The translations under genes were made by a program, and so were the position numbers. Positions 1-7,892 of a stretch of 13,963 bases of DNA are shown in pieces. The notes beneath the pieces are model-generated. The model saw only the letters and a list, made by a program, of their open reading frames with translations, was not told the origin of the DNA and did no database searches. The stretch lies in the NCBI GenBank assembly GCA_036795455.1, contig DAIRET010000070.1, positions 1 through 13,963 of the forward strand. The letters run 5' to 3'. Origin of the DNA: DAIRET01 sp036795455. GTDB taxonomy: Bacteria > Bacteroidota > Ignavibacteria > Ignavibacteriales > Ignavibacteriaceae. Position 1 is the stretch's first letter; each line of letters starts with the position of its first letter.

Positions 1-116
1 GCTCAATTGAATATGAAAGCGGTAATCCCCATACAACCGGTTTTCGTGTAATTATCGAAAGCCTGTACGAAAGAACTACTTTTATTAAATTAATGAACCT
101 TTTTGTCGAAAAATAA
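1..116 (+). CDS. C-terminal end of an unidentified protein (5' end outside window)
   Basis: An open frame runs from base 3 to a TAA at 114-116 and encodes the last 37 residues of a protein that begins before the window. The tail ends in a helical, hydrophobic/basic segment (…TTFIKLMNLFVEK). I recognise no family in so short a piece. Codon use is AT-rich like the neighbours, and the frame is closed by a stop followed by non-coding sequence, which supports a real gene end. The next gene on this strand begins 160 nt later behind its own promoter candidate, so the two are probably not one operon. Confidence 0.55.
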   Translation, partial: SIEYESGNPHTTGFRVIIESLYERTTFIKLMNLFVEK

Positions 117-150
117 ATTAAAGGATTAAACTCGATCATTATTGATTTTT

Positions 151-172
151 CCGCTTCAAATGCGGTGTTTTA
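151..172 (+). terminator. Weak hairpin plus T-rich tract after the upstream gene
   Basis: CCGC (151-154) pairs with GCGG (162-165) around a 7-nt loop and is followed by TGTTTTA. The stem is only 4 bp, so this is a weak candidate for an intrinsic terminator of the gene ending at 116. Confidence 0.25.
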
Positions 173-176
173 TTCG

Positions 177-208
177 TTGAAATTTTAGGTTTTAATATAG
201 CACTTTTG
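177..208 (+). promoter_or_regulatory. Bacteroidota-type promoter candidate for bshC
   Basis: TTG at 177-179 is separated by 21 nt from CACTTTTG at 201-208. This matches the Bacteroidota -33/-7 pattern (TTTG, about 19-21 nt, TAnnTTTG) with one mismatch in the -7 element. It would give a 5' leader of about 60 nt before the ATG at 277. The match is visible in the sequence; activity is inferred. Confidence 0.45.
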
Positions 209-276
209 CAGTTCATTTAAAATCAATTCAAAATTAATTATTTTACAGCAGCATGTTTTAATTATTAGGCACAATT

Positions 277-1923
277 ATGTTTACAAGTTTTTCTGATATA
301 CCGGGTCATCAAAATCTTTTCCTGGACTATTTATACGAGTTCGATAACACTAAACAGTTTTATCCGCACAACTTTAGGGATAAAACCGGGTATGTTCCAA
401 ATTTCGAAGAAGTGTTAAACTCAAGAATAGTGAACCGGGAACCTCTGGCTGCAATTATCGAGAATCAATACAACGTTTTTTCTGCTTCAGCTAAAACTAC
501 AAAGAATATCCAGCAGTTGAAGTTGAAAAAAACTCTTGCAGTGGTTACGGGACAACAAATCGGGATTCTCGGCGGACCAATGTATACGATTTATAAAATA
601 ATAACCGCTATAAAATTAGCCGCCCATCTTTCCGTACAACATGAAGATTATAATTTCGTTCCGGTATTCTGGATGGAAAGCGACGATCATGATTTTGAAG
701 AGATCCGCTTTATCAACATTATTGATGCAGGGAATAACAATCTTAGAATTACATATAATGATGATTTTCCGCTGGAAGAAAACCGCGGAAGTGTTGGTGA
801 TGTTATTATCCAAAATACTATAACTTCATTTTTTGAAGAACTTGAAAAAGGCTTGAGAAAAACGGATTTTACACCTCAAGTTTTATCATTGGTAAGGAAT
901 TTTTATTCCCCCAATAAACCACTAAAGACTGCTTTTAAAGAGCTTCTTTTTCACCTTTTTGATGAACACGGACTTGTAATTTTCGACCCTCAAGACAAAA
1001 GTGTAAAAGAATTATTAAAACCTGTTTTCATCCGCGAGATTGACAATTTCAGAAGACATTCGGAAAAGCTTATTAAAACCAGCGCCACTCTTGAAGAAGT
1101 TTATCATGCTCAAGTTAAAGTACGTCCAGTTAATCTCTTTATGAACTATCCCCGAAGTGAAGGTGCAGTTGAAAAAGGAAGGTATCTTATTGAACCAACG
1201 GAGAGCGGTTTTAGGTTGAAAAATAGAAGAGTAAAGTTTACGCATGAAGAATTGAATAACTACATAAATAGTTCGCCCGAGTCGTTTAGTCCGAATGTTC
1301 TGCTAAGACCGATATGCCAGGATTATCTATTCCCAACTGCTTTTTATATCGGTGGTCCCAGTGAAGTATGTTACTTTGCACAAGTAATGCCTTTGTATAA
1401 TATGTTCGGTATAAAACCACCGATAATATATCCCCGCTCTTCGGCAACACTTGTAGAGAAGAGCATAGCCCAAATCCTTGAAAAATACGGTATTTCAATT
1501 AACGATGTTTTTGTAAACAGAGATACAATACCGGATAGAGTAATTAATAGTCTTTCAAGTATTGATATTGAGAACAAATTTAAAATTGCTAAAAACGATG
1601 TAGATAAGGTTTTTGAAGATTTAAGAAATCTGCTTGTCGAACTTGATTTTACTTCCGTTGAAGTTTCGGAGAAGTTCAGGTTAAAAATACTCTCTTCTTT
1701 TGATGAATTCTTAAATAAATCAATTGAAGCAAGAAAAAGGAAGTATGAGATAGTAATTCGTCAAACCCAAAAAGCTGTTTCCAATTTGATACCGGGGAAC
1801 AACCTTCAAGAGAGAGAACTAAATTTCATCTATTTTGCAAATAAGTACGGGTTGTCGATAATTAATACTCTGTTCGAAGAGTTTTCGATAAGCAAGTTTG
1901 AGCATCAAATAATAAGTATATAA
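277..1923 (+). CDS. bshC: BshC, putative cysteine-adding enzyme of bacillithiol biosynthesis
   Basis: The 548-residue product has the usual length and motif order of BshC. This cytosolic enzyme is held to add cysteine to glucosaminyl-malate in the last step of bacillithiol synthesis. Visible signatures are TGQQIGILGGPMYT at residues 91-104 (nucleotide-binding-like Rossmann segment), FWMESDDHDFEEI at 131-143 (the family's acidic DHDF block) and a conserved GGPSEVCYFAQ region near 357-367 followed by PRSSATLVE. The C-terminal third is strongly charged and helical, as expected for the coiled-coil part of the family. The ATG at 277 has no good Shine-Dalgarno site but follows a promoter candidate. 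No bshA or bshB lies in the window, so the pathway must be completed elsewhere. Family assignment is firm; the product thiol (bacillithiol or a methylated variant) is inferred. Confidence 0.95.
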   Translation: MFTSFSDIPGHQNLFLDYLYEFDNTKQFYPHNFRDKTGYVPNFEEVLNSRIVNREPLAAIIENQYNVFSASAKTTKNIQQLKLKKTLAVVTGQQIGILGGPMYTIYKIITAIKLAAHLSVQHEDYNFVPVFWMESDDHDFEEIRFINIIDAGNNNLRITYNDDFPLEENRGSVGDVIIQNTITSFFEELEKGLRKTDFTPQVLSLVRNFYSPNKPLKTAFKELLFHLFDEHGLVIFDPQDKSVKELLKPVFIREIDNFRRHSEKLIKTSATLEEVYHAQVKVRPVNLFMNYPRSEGAVEKGRYLIEPTESGFRLKNRRVKFTHEELNNYINSSPESFSPNVLLRPICQDYLFPTAFYIGGPSEVCYFAQVMPLYNMFGIKPPIIYPRSSATLVEKSIAQILEKYGISINDVFVNRDTIPDRVINSLSSIDIENKFKIAKNDVDKVFEDLRNLLVELDFTSVEVSEKFRLKILSSFDEFLNKSIEARKRKYEIVIRQTQKAVSNLIPGNNLQERELNFIYFANKYGLSIINTLFEEFSISKFEHQIISI

Positions 1924-1961
1924 AAAAACTGCATCAACTTCTTACTGAAATTGATGCAGTT
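1922..1961 (-). terminator. Terminator hairpin between convergent genes, strongest on the minus strand
   Basis: AACTGCATCAA (1927-1937) and TTGATGCAGTT (1951-1961) form a perfect 11-bp stem with a 13-nt loop. On the minus strand the stem is followed directly by a run of T (plus-strand A run 1922-1928), giving a good intrinsic terminator for the peptidase gene. On the plus strand the hairpin follows the bshC stop at once, but its downstream T tract is weaker, so bidirectional action is possible. Confidence 0.85.
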
Positions 1962-1977
1962 CAAATATGATTTATTT

Positions 1978-3684
1978 TTACTCTACAAACTGTTTTGCAT
2001 AATATTTTGCTGTCAGTTTTTCACCGGTTGATTTTTCAATCATATCATTCCAGTAATTCTTTGCAGCTACCTGGAATACTTTGTCATTCAGATATTTGCC
2101 AACTTCTTTGTTGCTGGCATAACTTTGGTTTTTTAAGTCATCCGATTTAAGAATATTTGCTGTGATATATGAATGAAACTGTGATGCAAGTAATTCACCG
2201 AGCATGTAGTTATGGTAATAAGCAGGATACAATGCTATATGAATTTTTGTTACCCAATCCGGTTGATTTCTGCCTTCCGGTCTTTTTAACATCTGGTATT
2301 TTTCAACAAGATCCCACCACAGTTTATTAAGATCCTGATCGGGATTTTCATACATACTCTTTTCAAATCTGTAAACAACCTGTACCCATCTACTGAAAAT
2401 AAGCTGCTCCAACCGAAGTGATTTGAAGTTATCCTCGGCTATTTTATTCATTTCCTCATCCGATATTCCGAGTACATCTTTCATCCACTTTGGATTAGAA
2501 GCCAGTCTTCCGAACATCATTGCAATTGCTTCCGTAGTGAAAGTGTGTGCAGGTTCTCTTAAAGTCCAGGGTAAACTTAAGTCCATAAACTTATCATAAA
2601 CTGCATGTCCGTACTCGTGAAGCATAGTATTCATCCAGTTATAATTCGGCTTTACATTACAAACAACACGAACGTCTCCTGCGCGATCAATATCGGTGCA
2701 GTACGCATGTTGATACTTCCCTTCTTTCTCAAATAGGTCGCTCTTTTTTATCAAATCATCAATAGGTAAATCTATGCCGGCATAGTAATCCTCGGTAATT
2801 TTAACCAGGTCTTTATCCTTATAATAAGAATCAAGATCAACAGTATAGATTTTGGGAGCTTCCTGGAAAAAACGATTTTGGTAATGCCACGGCATCAGGT
2901 TTTCTTTAGGAAGATTTAACCTAGTTGAAAGATGATTATCAATATCGCTTTTTAATTGCACAAATGTCGGTGAAGTTAATTTATCAAGTTCATCAAACAG
3001 TTTTTCAATTTCGTCAGGGTCCTGCTCACTCAGTTTCAAACTCATCTGGTGATAATTCTTAAATCCAAGTTCGGAAGCGATTTCATTTCTCATCTTCACA
3101 AGTTTAAGAACGTCATCAACAACAACATTTCCGATTGCTTTATGGGCAAGCCAGGTTTTTTCAAGTTCAACCGAGTTAGTGGAGTTCTTCAAAACCTCTT
3201 CTACCTGGTTATCACTTAATTTTTTTCCGTCTACTTCTGCCCGGAATGTGGAGTATTTCTGTTCAATCTCTGTTTGAAGTTTTATTATTGCTTCAAGTTT
3301 TTCTTCGTCAATTTGATTTCCCTGGTAAGCAAGATATAGTTTCTCAAGTTGACGTTTTTGAATTTCATCAGTAATGAGATTTGATTCTTTTATCTTTTTT
3401 AGTTTGGCAAAGTCTTCTTTGTTAGCGAAAATTTTACTTAGTTCAACCTGTAAGTCGGCAGCTTTTTTATAGTCTTCATCCTTACCGGATATCGTTGCAT
3501 CGAAGTATGCGATGTTTGCATTTTTAGCAAGTTCAACTACCTTCGACTCGTAGTTCTCTATAAATTTCGTTAATTCTTGTTTCATTTCTTCCTTCCCGGG
3601 ATTACATCCCACTATTATAACTGAAAAGAAAAGAGCTATAACTAATTTTAATCTGTTTTTTGACTTTAATATCAGTTCCATCAT
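1978..3684 (-). CDS. Exported M2-like zinc metallopeptidase (peptidyl-dipeptidase A-type lipoprotein)
   Basis: This 568-residue protein starts with a basic region, a hydrophobic stretch (about residues 13-24) and a lipobox ending IVGC at Cys27, so it should be lipid-anchored in the envelope. The zinc site is HEYGH at 356-360, preceded by the M2/M3-like block AYCTDIDRAGDVRVVCN (327-343) and followed by REPAHTFTTEAIAMMFGRL. Glu385, 25 residues after the second His, is the expected third ligand. The overall architecture is a long helical N-terminal half followed by a catalytic half, which fits gluzincin peptidases of the ACE/M2 type; M3 oligopeptidases are the alternative. The likely role is release of short peptides from oligopeptides outside the cytoplasm. 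The start could be the second ATG (3681), since AAAAGG lies only 4 nt before the first. It faces a divergent gene and is closed by a strong terminator. Confidence 0.88.
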   Translation of the reverse strand: MMELILKSKNRLKLVIALFFSVIIVGCNPGKEEMKQELTKFIENYESKVVELAKNANIAYFDATISGKDEDYKKAADLQVELSKIFANKEDFAKLKKIKESNLITDEIQKRQLEKLYLAYQGNQIDEEKLEAIIKLQTEIEQKYSTFRAEVDGKKLSDNQVEEVLKNSTNSVELEKTWLAHKAIGNVVVDDVLKLVKMRNEIASELGFKNYHQMSLKLSEQDPDEIEKLFDELDKLTSPTFVQLKSDIDNHLSTRLNLPKENLMPWHYQNRFFQEAPKIYTVDLDSYYKDKDLVKITEDYYAGIDLPIDDLIKKSDLFEKEGKYQHAYCTDIDRAGDVRVVCNVKPNYNWMNTMLHEYGHAVYDKFMDLSLPWTLREPAHTFTTEAIAMMFGRLASNPKWMKDVLGISDEEMNKIAEDNFKSLRLEQLIFSRWVQVVYRFEKSMYENPDQDLNKLWWDLVEKYQMLKRPEGRNQPDWVTKIHIALYPAYYHNYMLGELLASQFHSYITANILKSDDLKNQSYASNKEVGKYLNDKVFQVAAKNYWNDMIEKSTGEKLTAKYYAKQFVE

Positions 3685-3712
3685 TAAACCTTTTAATTGT
3701 GAATTTGGTTCT

Positions 3713-3720
3713 CAAATATA
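3713..3720 (-). promoter_or_regulatory. -7 element for the M2-like peptidase gene
   Basis: Read on the minus strand these bases are TATATTTG, an exact match to the Bacteroidota -7 consensus TAnnTTTG, 28 nt upstream of the gene start. A TTG on the minus strand at 3748-3746 lies 25 nt further upstream, a spacing longer than ideal for the -33 element. Confidence 0.45.
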
Positions 3721-3754
3721 TAAAACAAGCTATTACTTATAAACGCAATTATTT

Positions 3755-3762
3755 TATCTTTG
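3755..3762 (+). promoter_or_regulatory. -7 element for the small gene at 3792
   Basis: TATCTTTG is an exact match to TAnnTTTG and lies 29 nt before the ATG at 3792. No convincing TTTG is seen at the -33 position. Together with the minus-strand element at 3713-3720 it makes a compact divergent promoter region. Confidence 0.45.
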
Positions 3763-3791
3763 CTGTATCAAATTCAACCGGAGGTAACAAA

Positions 3792-4136
3792 ATGGAGAGT
3801 AATCTCGAAAAACTTCAAAACTTCTATAACGGATTAGTAAATCAGTATTCCGTTTCTTTGCAGATACCTAAATTAGAAGCAAAACTAAAAGTCGGAACGC
3901 TGATTTTTTACTTTTATGCCCATGCAAACAACAATACCGAACTTAAAGAAAAAATAAAAACGGAAGCAGGCGAGTTATTTAATTCAACCGGGAATTTCTT
4001 TTCAGAAGCTGAAAATGATTTCGATAAAATGAAGATTGAGAGACCTGATCTTGTTCAACTATTCAAACAAAGCACAACGGAAGAATACGACTTGTTTGTA
4101 AAATACGTTCAGGATGATGTTTTATTAAGTAAATAA
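3792..4136 (+). CDS. Small conserved-looking hypothetical protein, 114 aa
   Basis: I do not recognise the family. The frame is open upstream as far as 3660, but the ATG at 3792 is the likely start: GGAGGT at 3780-3785 is the clearest Shine-Dalgarno site in the window, a -7 element lies just upstream, and the extra upstream codons would overlap the divergent peptidase gene. The product is charged and apparently all-helical, with a hydrophobic stretch near residues 33-43 (KVGTLIFYFYA) too short and polar-flanked to be a confident membrane segment. There is no signal peptide or Cys/His metal motif. It is monocistronic, diverging from the peptidase and converging on pirin, so context gives no clear role. 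Cytoplasmic location is inferred. Confidence 0.75.
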   Translation: MESNLEKLQNFYNGLVNQYSVSLQIPKLEAKLKVGTLIFYFYAHANNNTELKEKIKTEAGELFNSTGNFFSEAENDFDKMKIERPDLVQLFKQSTTEEYDLFVKYVQDDVLLSK

Positions 4137-4154
4137 TCTTAATCAAATAGGAAT

Positions 4155-4205
4155 GAGGAAAAAGAGAAGGAACGATTCATTCAATTGTCTTTCTCTTCCT
4201 TCCTC
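4155..4205. terminator. Imperfect purine/pyrimidine inverted repeat after the 114-aa gene
   Basis: GAGGAAAAAGAGAAGG (4155-4170) pairs imperfectly, with mismatches and a one-base bulge, with CTTTCTCTTCCTTCCTC (4189-4205) around an 18-nt loop. It starts 18 nt after the stop at 4136 and may act as a terminator between convergent genes, but it lacks a clean T run on the plus strand. Confidence 0.4.
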
Positions 4206-4212
4206 CCTTTCA

Positions 4213-4260
4213 CTTAATCTTATTCTTAATCTTATTCGTATTCTTTCTCTTAATCTTCTT
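4213..4260. repeat. Four tandem 12-bp polypyrimidine units
   Basis: Two identical units CTTAATCTTATT (4213-4224, 4225-4236) are followed by a diverged unit CGTATTCTTTCT (4237-4248) and a near copy CTTAATCTTCTT (4249-4260). The array ends 10 nt before the stop codon of the minus-strand pirin gene, so it forms most of that gene's immediate 3' flank. Confidence 0.8.
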
Positions 4261-4270
4261 GAAGAACATA

Positions 4271-5287
4271 CTATTTAATTTCTTCTTCATCATCGGAATA
4301 CTTAGCAAATCGCCCTATTTCAGGAGGATGAACATTATCGTATCTTTTCCAGGGCCAGCCACCGAATTGGGTTCTCCGATAATCTGCAAATGCTTGTTGA
4401 ATTTCTGTAATATCGTTCATTACAAAAGGACCATGTTGTACAACCGGTTCATTAATCGGAATGCCTTGAAGTAATAAAAAATAAGCATCTTCATTTTCAT
4501 TCTCAATAATTATCTCCTGATCAGCCAGTAATTCAACTGAATGATACGGCTCAATATTCATTCCCGCAATACTTACCCCTGTTCCTCTATAAAAGTACAA
4601 AGAGCGGTTGACTTCAAGCGATGCTGATGGAATCTTCCATACTGCACCGGCTTCCATTTTTATCAACCAAATTCCGACTTCACGTTTTGGATCAGAAGCC
4701 CATGAATCCGGCGCCGGTTTGGGGGCTGAAACACCGCCTACTTTCCCGGCAATAACAGTAACTTCTATCTCTTTACCGGTTTTGTCTTTTTCTTTATAAA
4801 CCGGGATTTCTTCTTTCCACAACATCGCAAAGTGAGGGTCGGCAAACTTTTTTGGACGGGGCAGGTTTATCCAGATTTGGAATAGTTCCAGCGGATTTTT
4901 ATCATTTTTATTCAATAAAGGGAACATCTCGGAATGTTGTAAACCGGAGCCCGCAGTCATCCATTGAACATCACCGTTGCCATACCTTCCGGCGCAACCA
5001 TGTGAATCGGAATGGTCAACATATCCTTTTAAAACAACTGTAACCGTCTCAAATCCTCTATGAGGATGAGCCGGGAAACCTGGAATTGTTTCACCGTGAT
5101 ACATTCGCCAGCCGTCTTTGGTTGTAAAATCCTGCCCGAGATTTCTACCTGCTAATGAAGCATTTGGTCCAAGTTCTTCATTCCCTTCGGGATAATTATC
5201 AAGGTGATGAACACAAAAGAGAAACGGGTCTTTTGTTTCCCAGGTAAATCCTAATGGTTTTATGTTTGCAATTATCTTATTATACAT
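4271..5287 (-). CDS. Pirin family protein (bicupin)
   Basis: The product is a pirin-type double cupin of about 338 residues, slightly longer than the usual 230-300. The N-terminal cupin carries the metal ligands PAHPHRGFE (His74 and His76, numbering from the chosen start) and SGLQHSEM (His118, Glu120), the classic His3-Glu set for an iron or other divalent metal. The second cupin (about residues 190-290) has no obvious ligand set, as in other pirins. Bacterial pirins have been described as quercetinases or metabolic regulators, so the substrate here is unknown; location is cytosolic. I chose the ATG at 5287 because GAAAGG lies 9 nt upstream, whereas an in-frame ATG at 5317 has no ribosome site. 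A terminator separates it from the dipeptidase gene upstream, so it is probably transcribed alone. The C-terminus ends in an acidic tail. Confidence 0.93.
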   Translation of the reverse strand: MYNKIIANIKPLGFTWETKDPFLFCVHHLDNYPEGNEELGPNASLAGRNLGQDFTTKDGWRMYHGETIPGFPAHPHRGFETVTVVLKGYVDHSDSHGCAGRYGNGDVQWMTAGSGLQHSEMFPLLNKNDKNPLELFQIWINLPRPKKFADPHFAMLWKEEIPVYKEKDKTGKEIEVTVIAGKVGGVSAPKPAPDSWASDPKREVGIWLIKMEAGAVWKIPSASLEVNRSLYFYRGTGVSIAGMNIEPYHSVELLADQEIIIENENEDAYFLLLQGIPINEPVVQHGPFVMNDITEIQQAFADYRRTQFGGWPWKRYDNVHPPEIGRFAKYSDDEEEIK

Positions 5288-5355
5288 TGAAATTAACCTT
5301 TCACTTTTGAATTTCATACTATTTGTTTATTAGCCTTCTTGACATAAGTAATATT

Positions 5356-5388
5356 AAAAAAACAGCCTGCTAAATGACAGGCTGTTTT
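5356..5388 (-). terminator. Intrinsic terminator of the C69 dipeptidase gene
   Basis: AAAACAGCCTG (5359-5369) and CAGGCTGTTTT (5378-5388) make a perfect 11-bp stem with an 8-nt loop. On the minus strand it is followed by seven T (plus-strand A 5356-5362). It begins 9 nt after the dipeptidase stop. Confidence 0.92.
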
Positions 5389-5396
5389 ATTTTCTA

Positions 5397-7208
5397 CTAA
5401 TTGCTGAATGTTTGATTATGAATTGCTTCTATCTCCGACAGTATTTTTTCAACTTTTTCCAGTTTTAATTTCGCATCTTTATCATCCGATTTGATGTTCA
5501 AGGCTTTCTGCAATTGCGATTTCGCCTGGATATAGTTTTTGTCGGCTATGTATTTCTCTGCATTTTTAATGTTTCTTTTATACTCTTCTTCAAGTTCGAT
5601 ATCAAGTTTTTTCATCTTAATTGAAGGTCCATCTTTCTCAACCATTAGTTTTTTGAAATCATCCGGATACCCTACATTAATCGGTTTGAAAAACTCATTC
5701 TTGACTATTCCGTCCATATATTTTAATATTAGGAACTCGCCCAGCTTTTTCCATCGTTTAACTGTTAAATCAGCCATTTCATTTGAATAGTTCGTCAAAT
5801 ATTCAACAGCATCGGTTTTTGAAGTTTTTGCAAGAGCGACTGCTTTCTTCTCAATCTCTTCCTGTCGTGTAATGAACTTTCCTTCCAGTTCATTCTGCAC
5901 CTTCTGGATATCATCAATAATTAATGAAAACTTCGGATATGCGAAATTGGATACAAAATTGAACACCCAGAATGCGGAATCCCAGGTAAATTCAGATAAA
6001 GAACCGAGCCCTTTCTTAAAATTATAAGGGACTTTTGTAATCGAAGAGTACATCGGAATATATACGGTCATATAGGAATCATCAACACCGAACCACAAAA
6101 CACCTCCTACTTCACTCGGTAAATGCGAGCGTGATTGACTTATAAAAGAAAATCCAGTTTGAGGAGTTGAAATCGGTCTCTCGTTAAAGTATTGCACGCC
6201 TTCATAATCCCAAACAAGAGGACGCCACCTGTAAGGCATTGCATACGTTCCTGCAGCAATTCCTTTAGTCATATCAAGTTCAGTACCCTGGTAATGATCC
6301 CTCATCAACAACATTACATCATGAACGGAAAGTTTTCTATCAGGTTTAATATACAAAGGCATTCTTTCAAGATTTTCGCCTCTGATGTAAGAAATATATT
6401 TTTCCATATCAGGGTTAACTCTTCTGAATAATGACCATACTCTTGCTTCGCAGAATCTAATCGCTCCGAAATCAAGCGGTGCATAATTATCTGAAAAACT
6501 AAATTCCGAATCCTTGCCTGAAAAATATCCTTGCTCCCTTGCAAATGAAATTACATCTTTTGAATAAAGTGAGTTTTGCGGATCATTCAACGGGAATGTA
6601 GTAATTCTTGCCTGGTTTGCATGAGCCGAAACATATCCATCCGGTATTCTAATAGCAACCCAGACAGCACCTTTGTTCCCTTCACCCTTACCGATCATTT
6701 CCATTATCCATACTTCATCCGGGTCGGAAATGGAGAATGATTCACCTGAGCTGCAATAACCGTATTCTGCTACAAGGTCTGTCATTATTTTAATCGCATC
6801 CCTTGCAGTTTTTGCTCTTTGTAATGCTATATAAATCAACGCACCATAATCAAGTCCGCCTTTTGAATTAACAAGTTCGTTTCTTCCGCCGAAAGTTGTC
6901 TCTCCGATTGTAACCTGGAATTCGTTCATATTGCCGACAACATTGTAAGTTTCTCTTGCCTGCTTAATCTTACCGAGAAATCTTCCAGTATCCCATTCAT
7001 AAACATCCAACATTGCGCCGTCGTGGTATTTAGCAGCGGCAAAGTGATAGAGTTCGCCATACATACCGTATGAATCTGCTGTGTAAGAAATCATTGTCGA
7101 ACCGTCCTTGGATGCCCCTTTCGTAACAAGAAAATTAGTACAGGCATTTGTTTCGGTAAAATAGATAAGTATAAAGACAACGGAAATAAACAATCGAAGA
7201 TGTTTCAT
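5397..7208 (-). CDS. Exported C69-family dipeptidase (Ntn hydrolase)
   Basis: This is a 603-residue secreted peptidase of family C69 (PepD-like). Residues 1-22 form a signal peptide ending TNA, and cleavage after Ala22 would expose Cys23 in CTNFLVTKGASKDGS, the N-terminal nucleophile expected for this Ntn-hydrolase family. Other family blocks are GETTFGGRNEL (about 112-122), YGYCSSGESFSISD (about 158-171) followed by VWIMEMIGKG, and a central region with WRPLVWDYEG. The last 120 or so residues are lysine- and glutamate-rich helix, ending in a TPR-like pair of helices (about 540-595), an extension beyond the catalytic core. It probably hydrolyses dipeptides in the envelope or outside the cell. 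AAGGAG sits 5 nt before the ATG at 7208. Terminators on both sides indicate a single-gene unit. Family assignment is strong; substrate is inferred. Confidence 0.92.
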   Translation of the reverse strand: MKHLRLFISVVFILIYFTETNACTNFLVTKGASKDGSTMISYTADSYGMYGELYHFAAAKYHDGAMLDVYEWDTGRFLGKIKQARETYNVVGNMNEFQVTIGETTFGGRNELVNSKGGLDYGALIYIALQRAKTARDAIKIMTDLVAEYGYCSSGESFSISDPDEVWIMEMIGKGEGNKGAVWVAIRIPDGYVSAHANQARITTFPLNDPQNSLYSKDVISFAREQGYFSGKDSEFSFSDNYAPLDFGAIRFCEARVWSLFRRVNPDMEKYISYIRGENLERMPLYIKPDRKLSVHDVMLLMRDHYQGTELDMTKGIAAGTYAMPYRWRPLVWDYEGVQYFNERPISTPQTGFSFISQSRSHLPSEVGGVLWFGVDDSYMTVYIPMYSSITKVPYNFKKGLGSLSEFTWDSAFWVFNFVSNFAYPKFSLIIDDIQKVQNELEGKFITRQEEIEKKAVALAKTSKTDAVEYLTNYSNEMADLTVKRWKKLGEFLILKYMDGIVKNEFFKPINVGYPDDFKKLMVEKDGPSIKMKKLDIELEEEYKRNIKNAEKYIADKNYIQAKSQLQKALNIKSDDKDAKLKLEKVEKILSEIEAIHNQTFSN

Positions 7209-7281
7209 TTTACTCCTTATTTATTCTTAAATGTGTTAATTTTTAACGTCAAGATAAAAAAGAAAAGGGATAATTCATAAG

Positions 7282-7311
7282 AAAAAAGGATTAAGTGATT
7301 TTTGCTTAATC
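7282..7311 (-). terminator. Intrinsic terminator of the lipocalin-like lipoprotein gene
   Basis: GATTAAG (7289-7295) and CTTAATC (7305-7311) form a 7-bp stem with a 9-nt loop. On the minus strand it is followed by CTTTTTTCTT. It lies 16 nt past the stop at 7327 and separates this gene from the dipeptidase. Confidence 0.8.
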
Positions 7312-7326
7312 ATACTGAAAATTCTA

Positions 7327-7770
7327 TTATCTTGTCCAAATCTCTTTTTCATGGGGACAGTGAATTAAATAACTTGTTGTCATATCAAATCTTGTCAAAT
7401 AGAGAGTATCATTACTCAATAAATAGAGATATTTTTCGCTATTATATTTGTCGTCAAAATTAATAATAATCGTATCTAATAATGCCCTGTATTCACCATA
7501 ATAAACACGATAACTTCTTGAATCCGATTTGAACTCAAACTGACCGTCACTTTTAAATGTTAATTTTTGAATCGGTGGCGGTGCATCAGCTATTGCCAAA
7601 GGACGTCCAAACCAATCCCCATTCAAGGTCTGATCAATGTGAGCACCGTTCGGGAAACCAGGTTTCTCCCTTTGAAAAATTTCATCTATCTTTTTCGAAT
7701 TAAGTATAGTGTAACAACTTGGTAGAATCAAAACAATAACAGTTACAAGTATAATATTTATTCTTTTCAT
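7327..7770 (-). CDS. Small lipocalin-like lipoprotein, 147 aa
   Basis: The product has a basic N-terminus, a hydrophobic stretch and a lipobox LPSC with Cys19, so it should be a lipid-anchored envelope protein. The mature part alternates short hydrophobic and polar segments as in a beta-barrel: LNGDWFGR, a KLTFKSDGQFEF strand pair, YYGEYRALLDTIII, and KYLYLLSNDTLYLTRF. This pattern resembles small lipocalin-like domains, which bind hydrophobic ligands, but no ligand can be named. The ATG at 7770 was chosen because AAGGAG lies 10 nt upstream and it starts the signal peptide cleanly; an in-frame ATG at 7803 would add 11 residues without a ribosome site. It is bounded downstream by a terminator and preceded by a -7 promoter candidate, so it is likely transcribed alone. 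Confidence 0.8.
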   Translation of the reverse strand: MKRINIILVTVIVLILPSCYTILNSKKIDEIFQREKPGFPNGAHIDQTLNGDWFGRPLAIADAPPPIQKLTFKSDGQFEFKSDSRSYRVYYGEYRALLDTIIINFDDKYNSEKYLYLLSNDTLYLTRFDMTTSYLIHCPHEKEIWTR

Positions 7771-7838
7771 TAGTTGAATTCTCCTTAATAAGGTGAATAG
7801 CAAAATAATTTTATAGTTTAAAAGAAATTTAATAGAAC

Positions 7839-7846
7839 CAAAACTA
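7839..7846 (-). promoter_or_regulatory. -7 element for the lipocalin-like lipoprotein gene
   Basis: On the minus strand these bases read TAGTTTTG, an exact TAnnTTTG match, about 70 nt upstream of the ATG at 7770. No clear -33 TTTG was found at the right distance, which would fit a promoter that needs an activator. Confidence 0.4.
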
Positions 7847-7892
7847 TTTTCAATGGTTTATTGATCTTGTAACATGATTATCTTAACAAAGA

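Noticed and set aside
3660..3791. Upstream extension of the 114-aa gene
   Set aside because: It overlaps the start of the divergent peptidase gene and the promoter elements, and the strong GGAGGT favours the ATG at 3792.
4213..4260. CRISPR array
   Set aside because: The units are only 12 bp and directly joined without spacers, and no cas gene is present.
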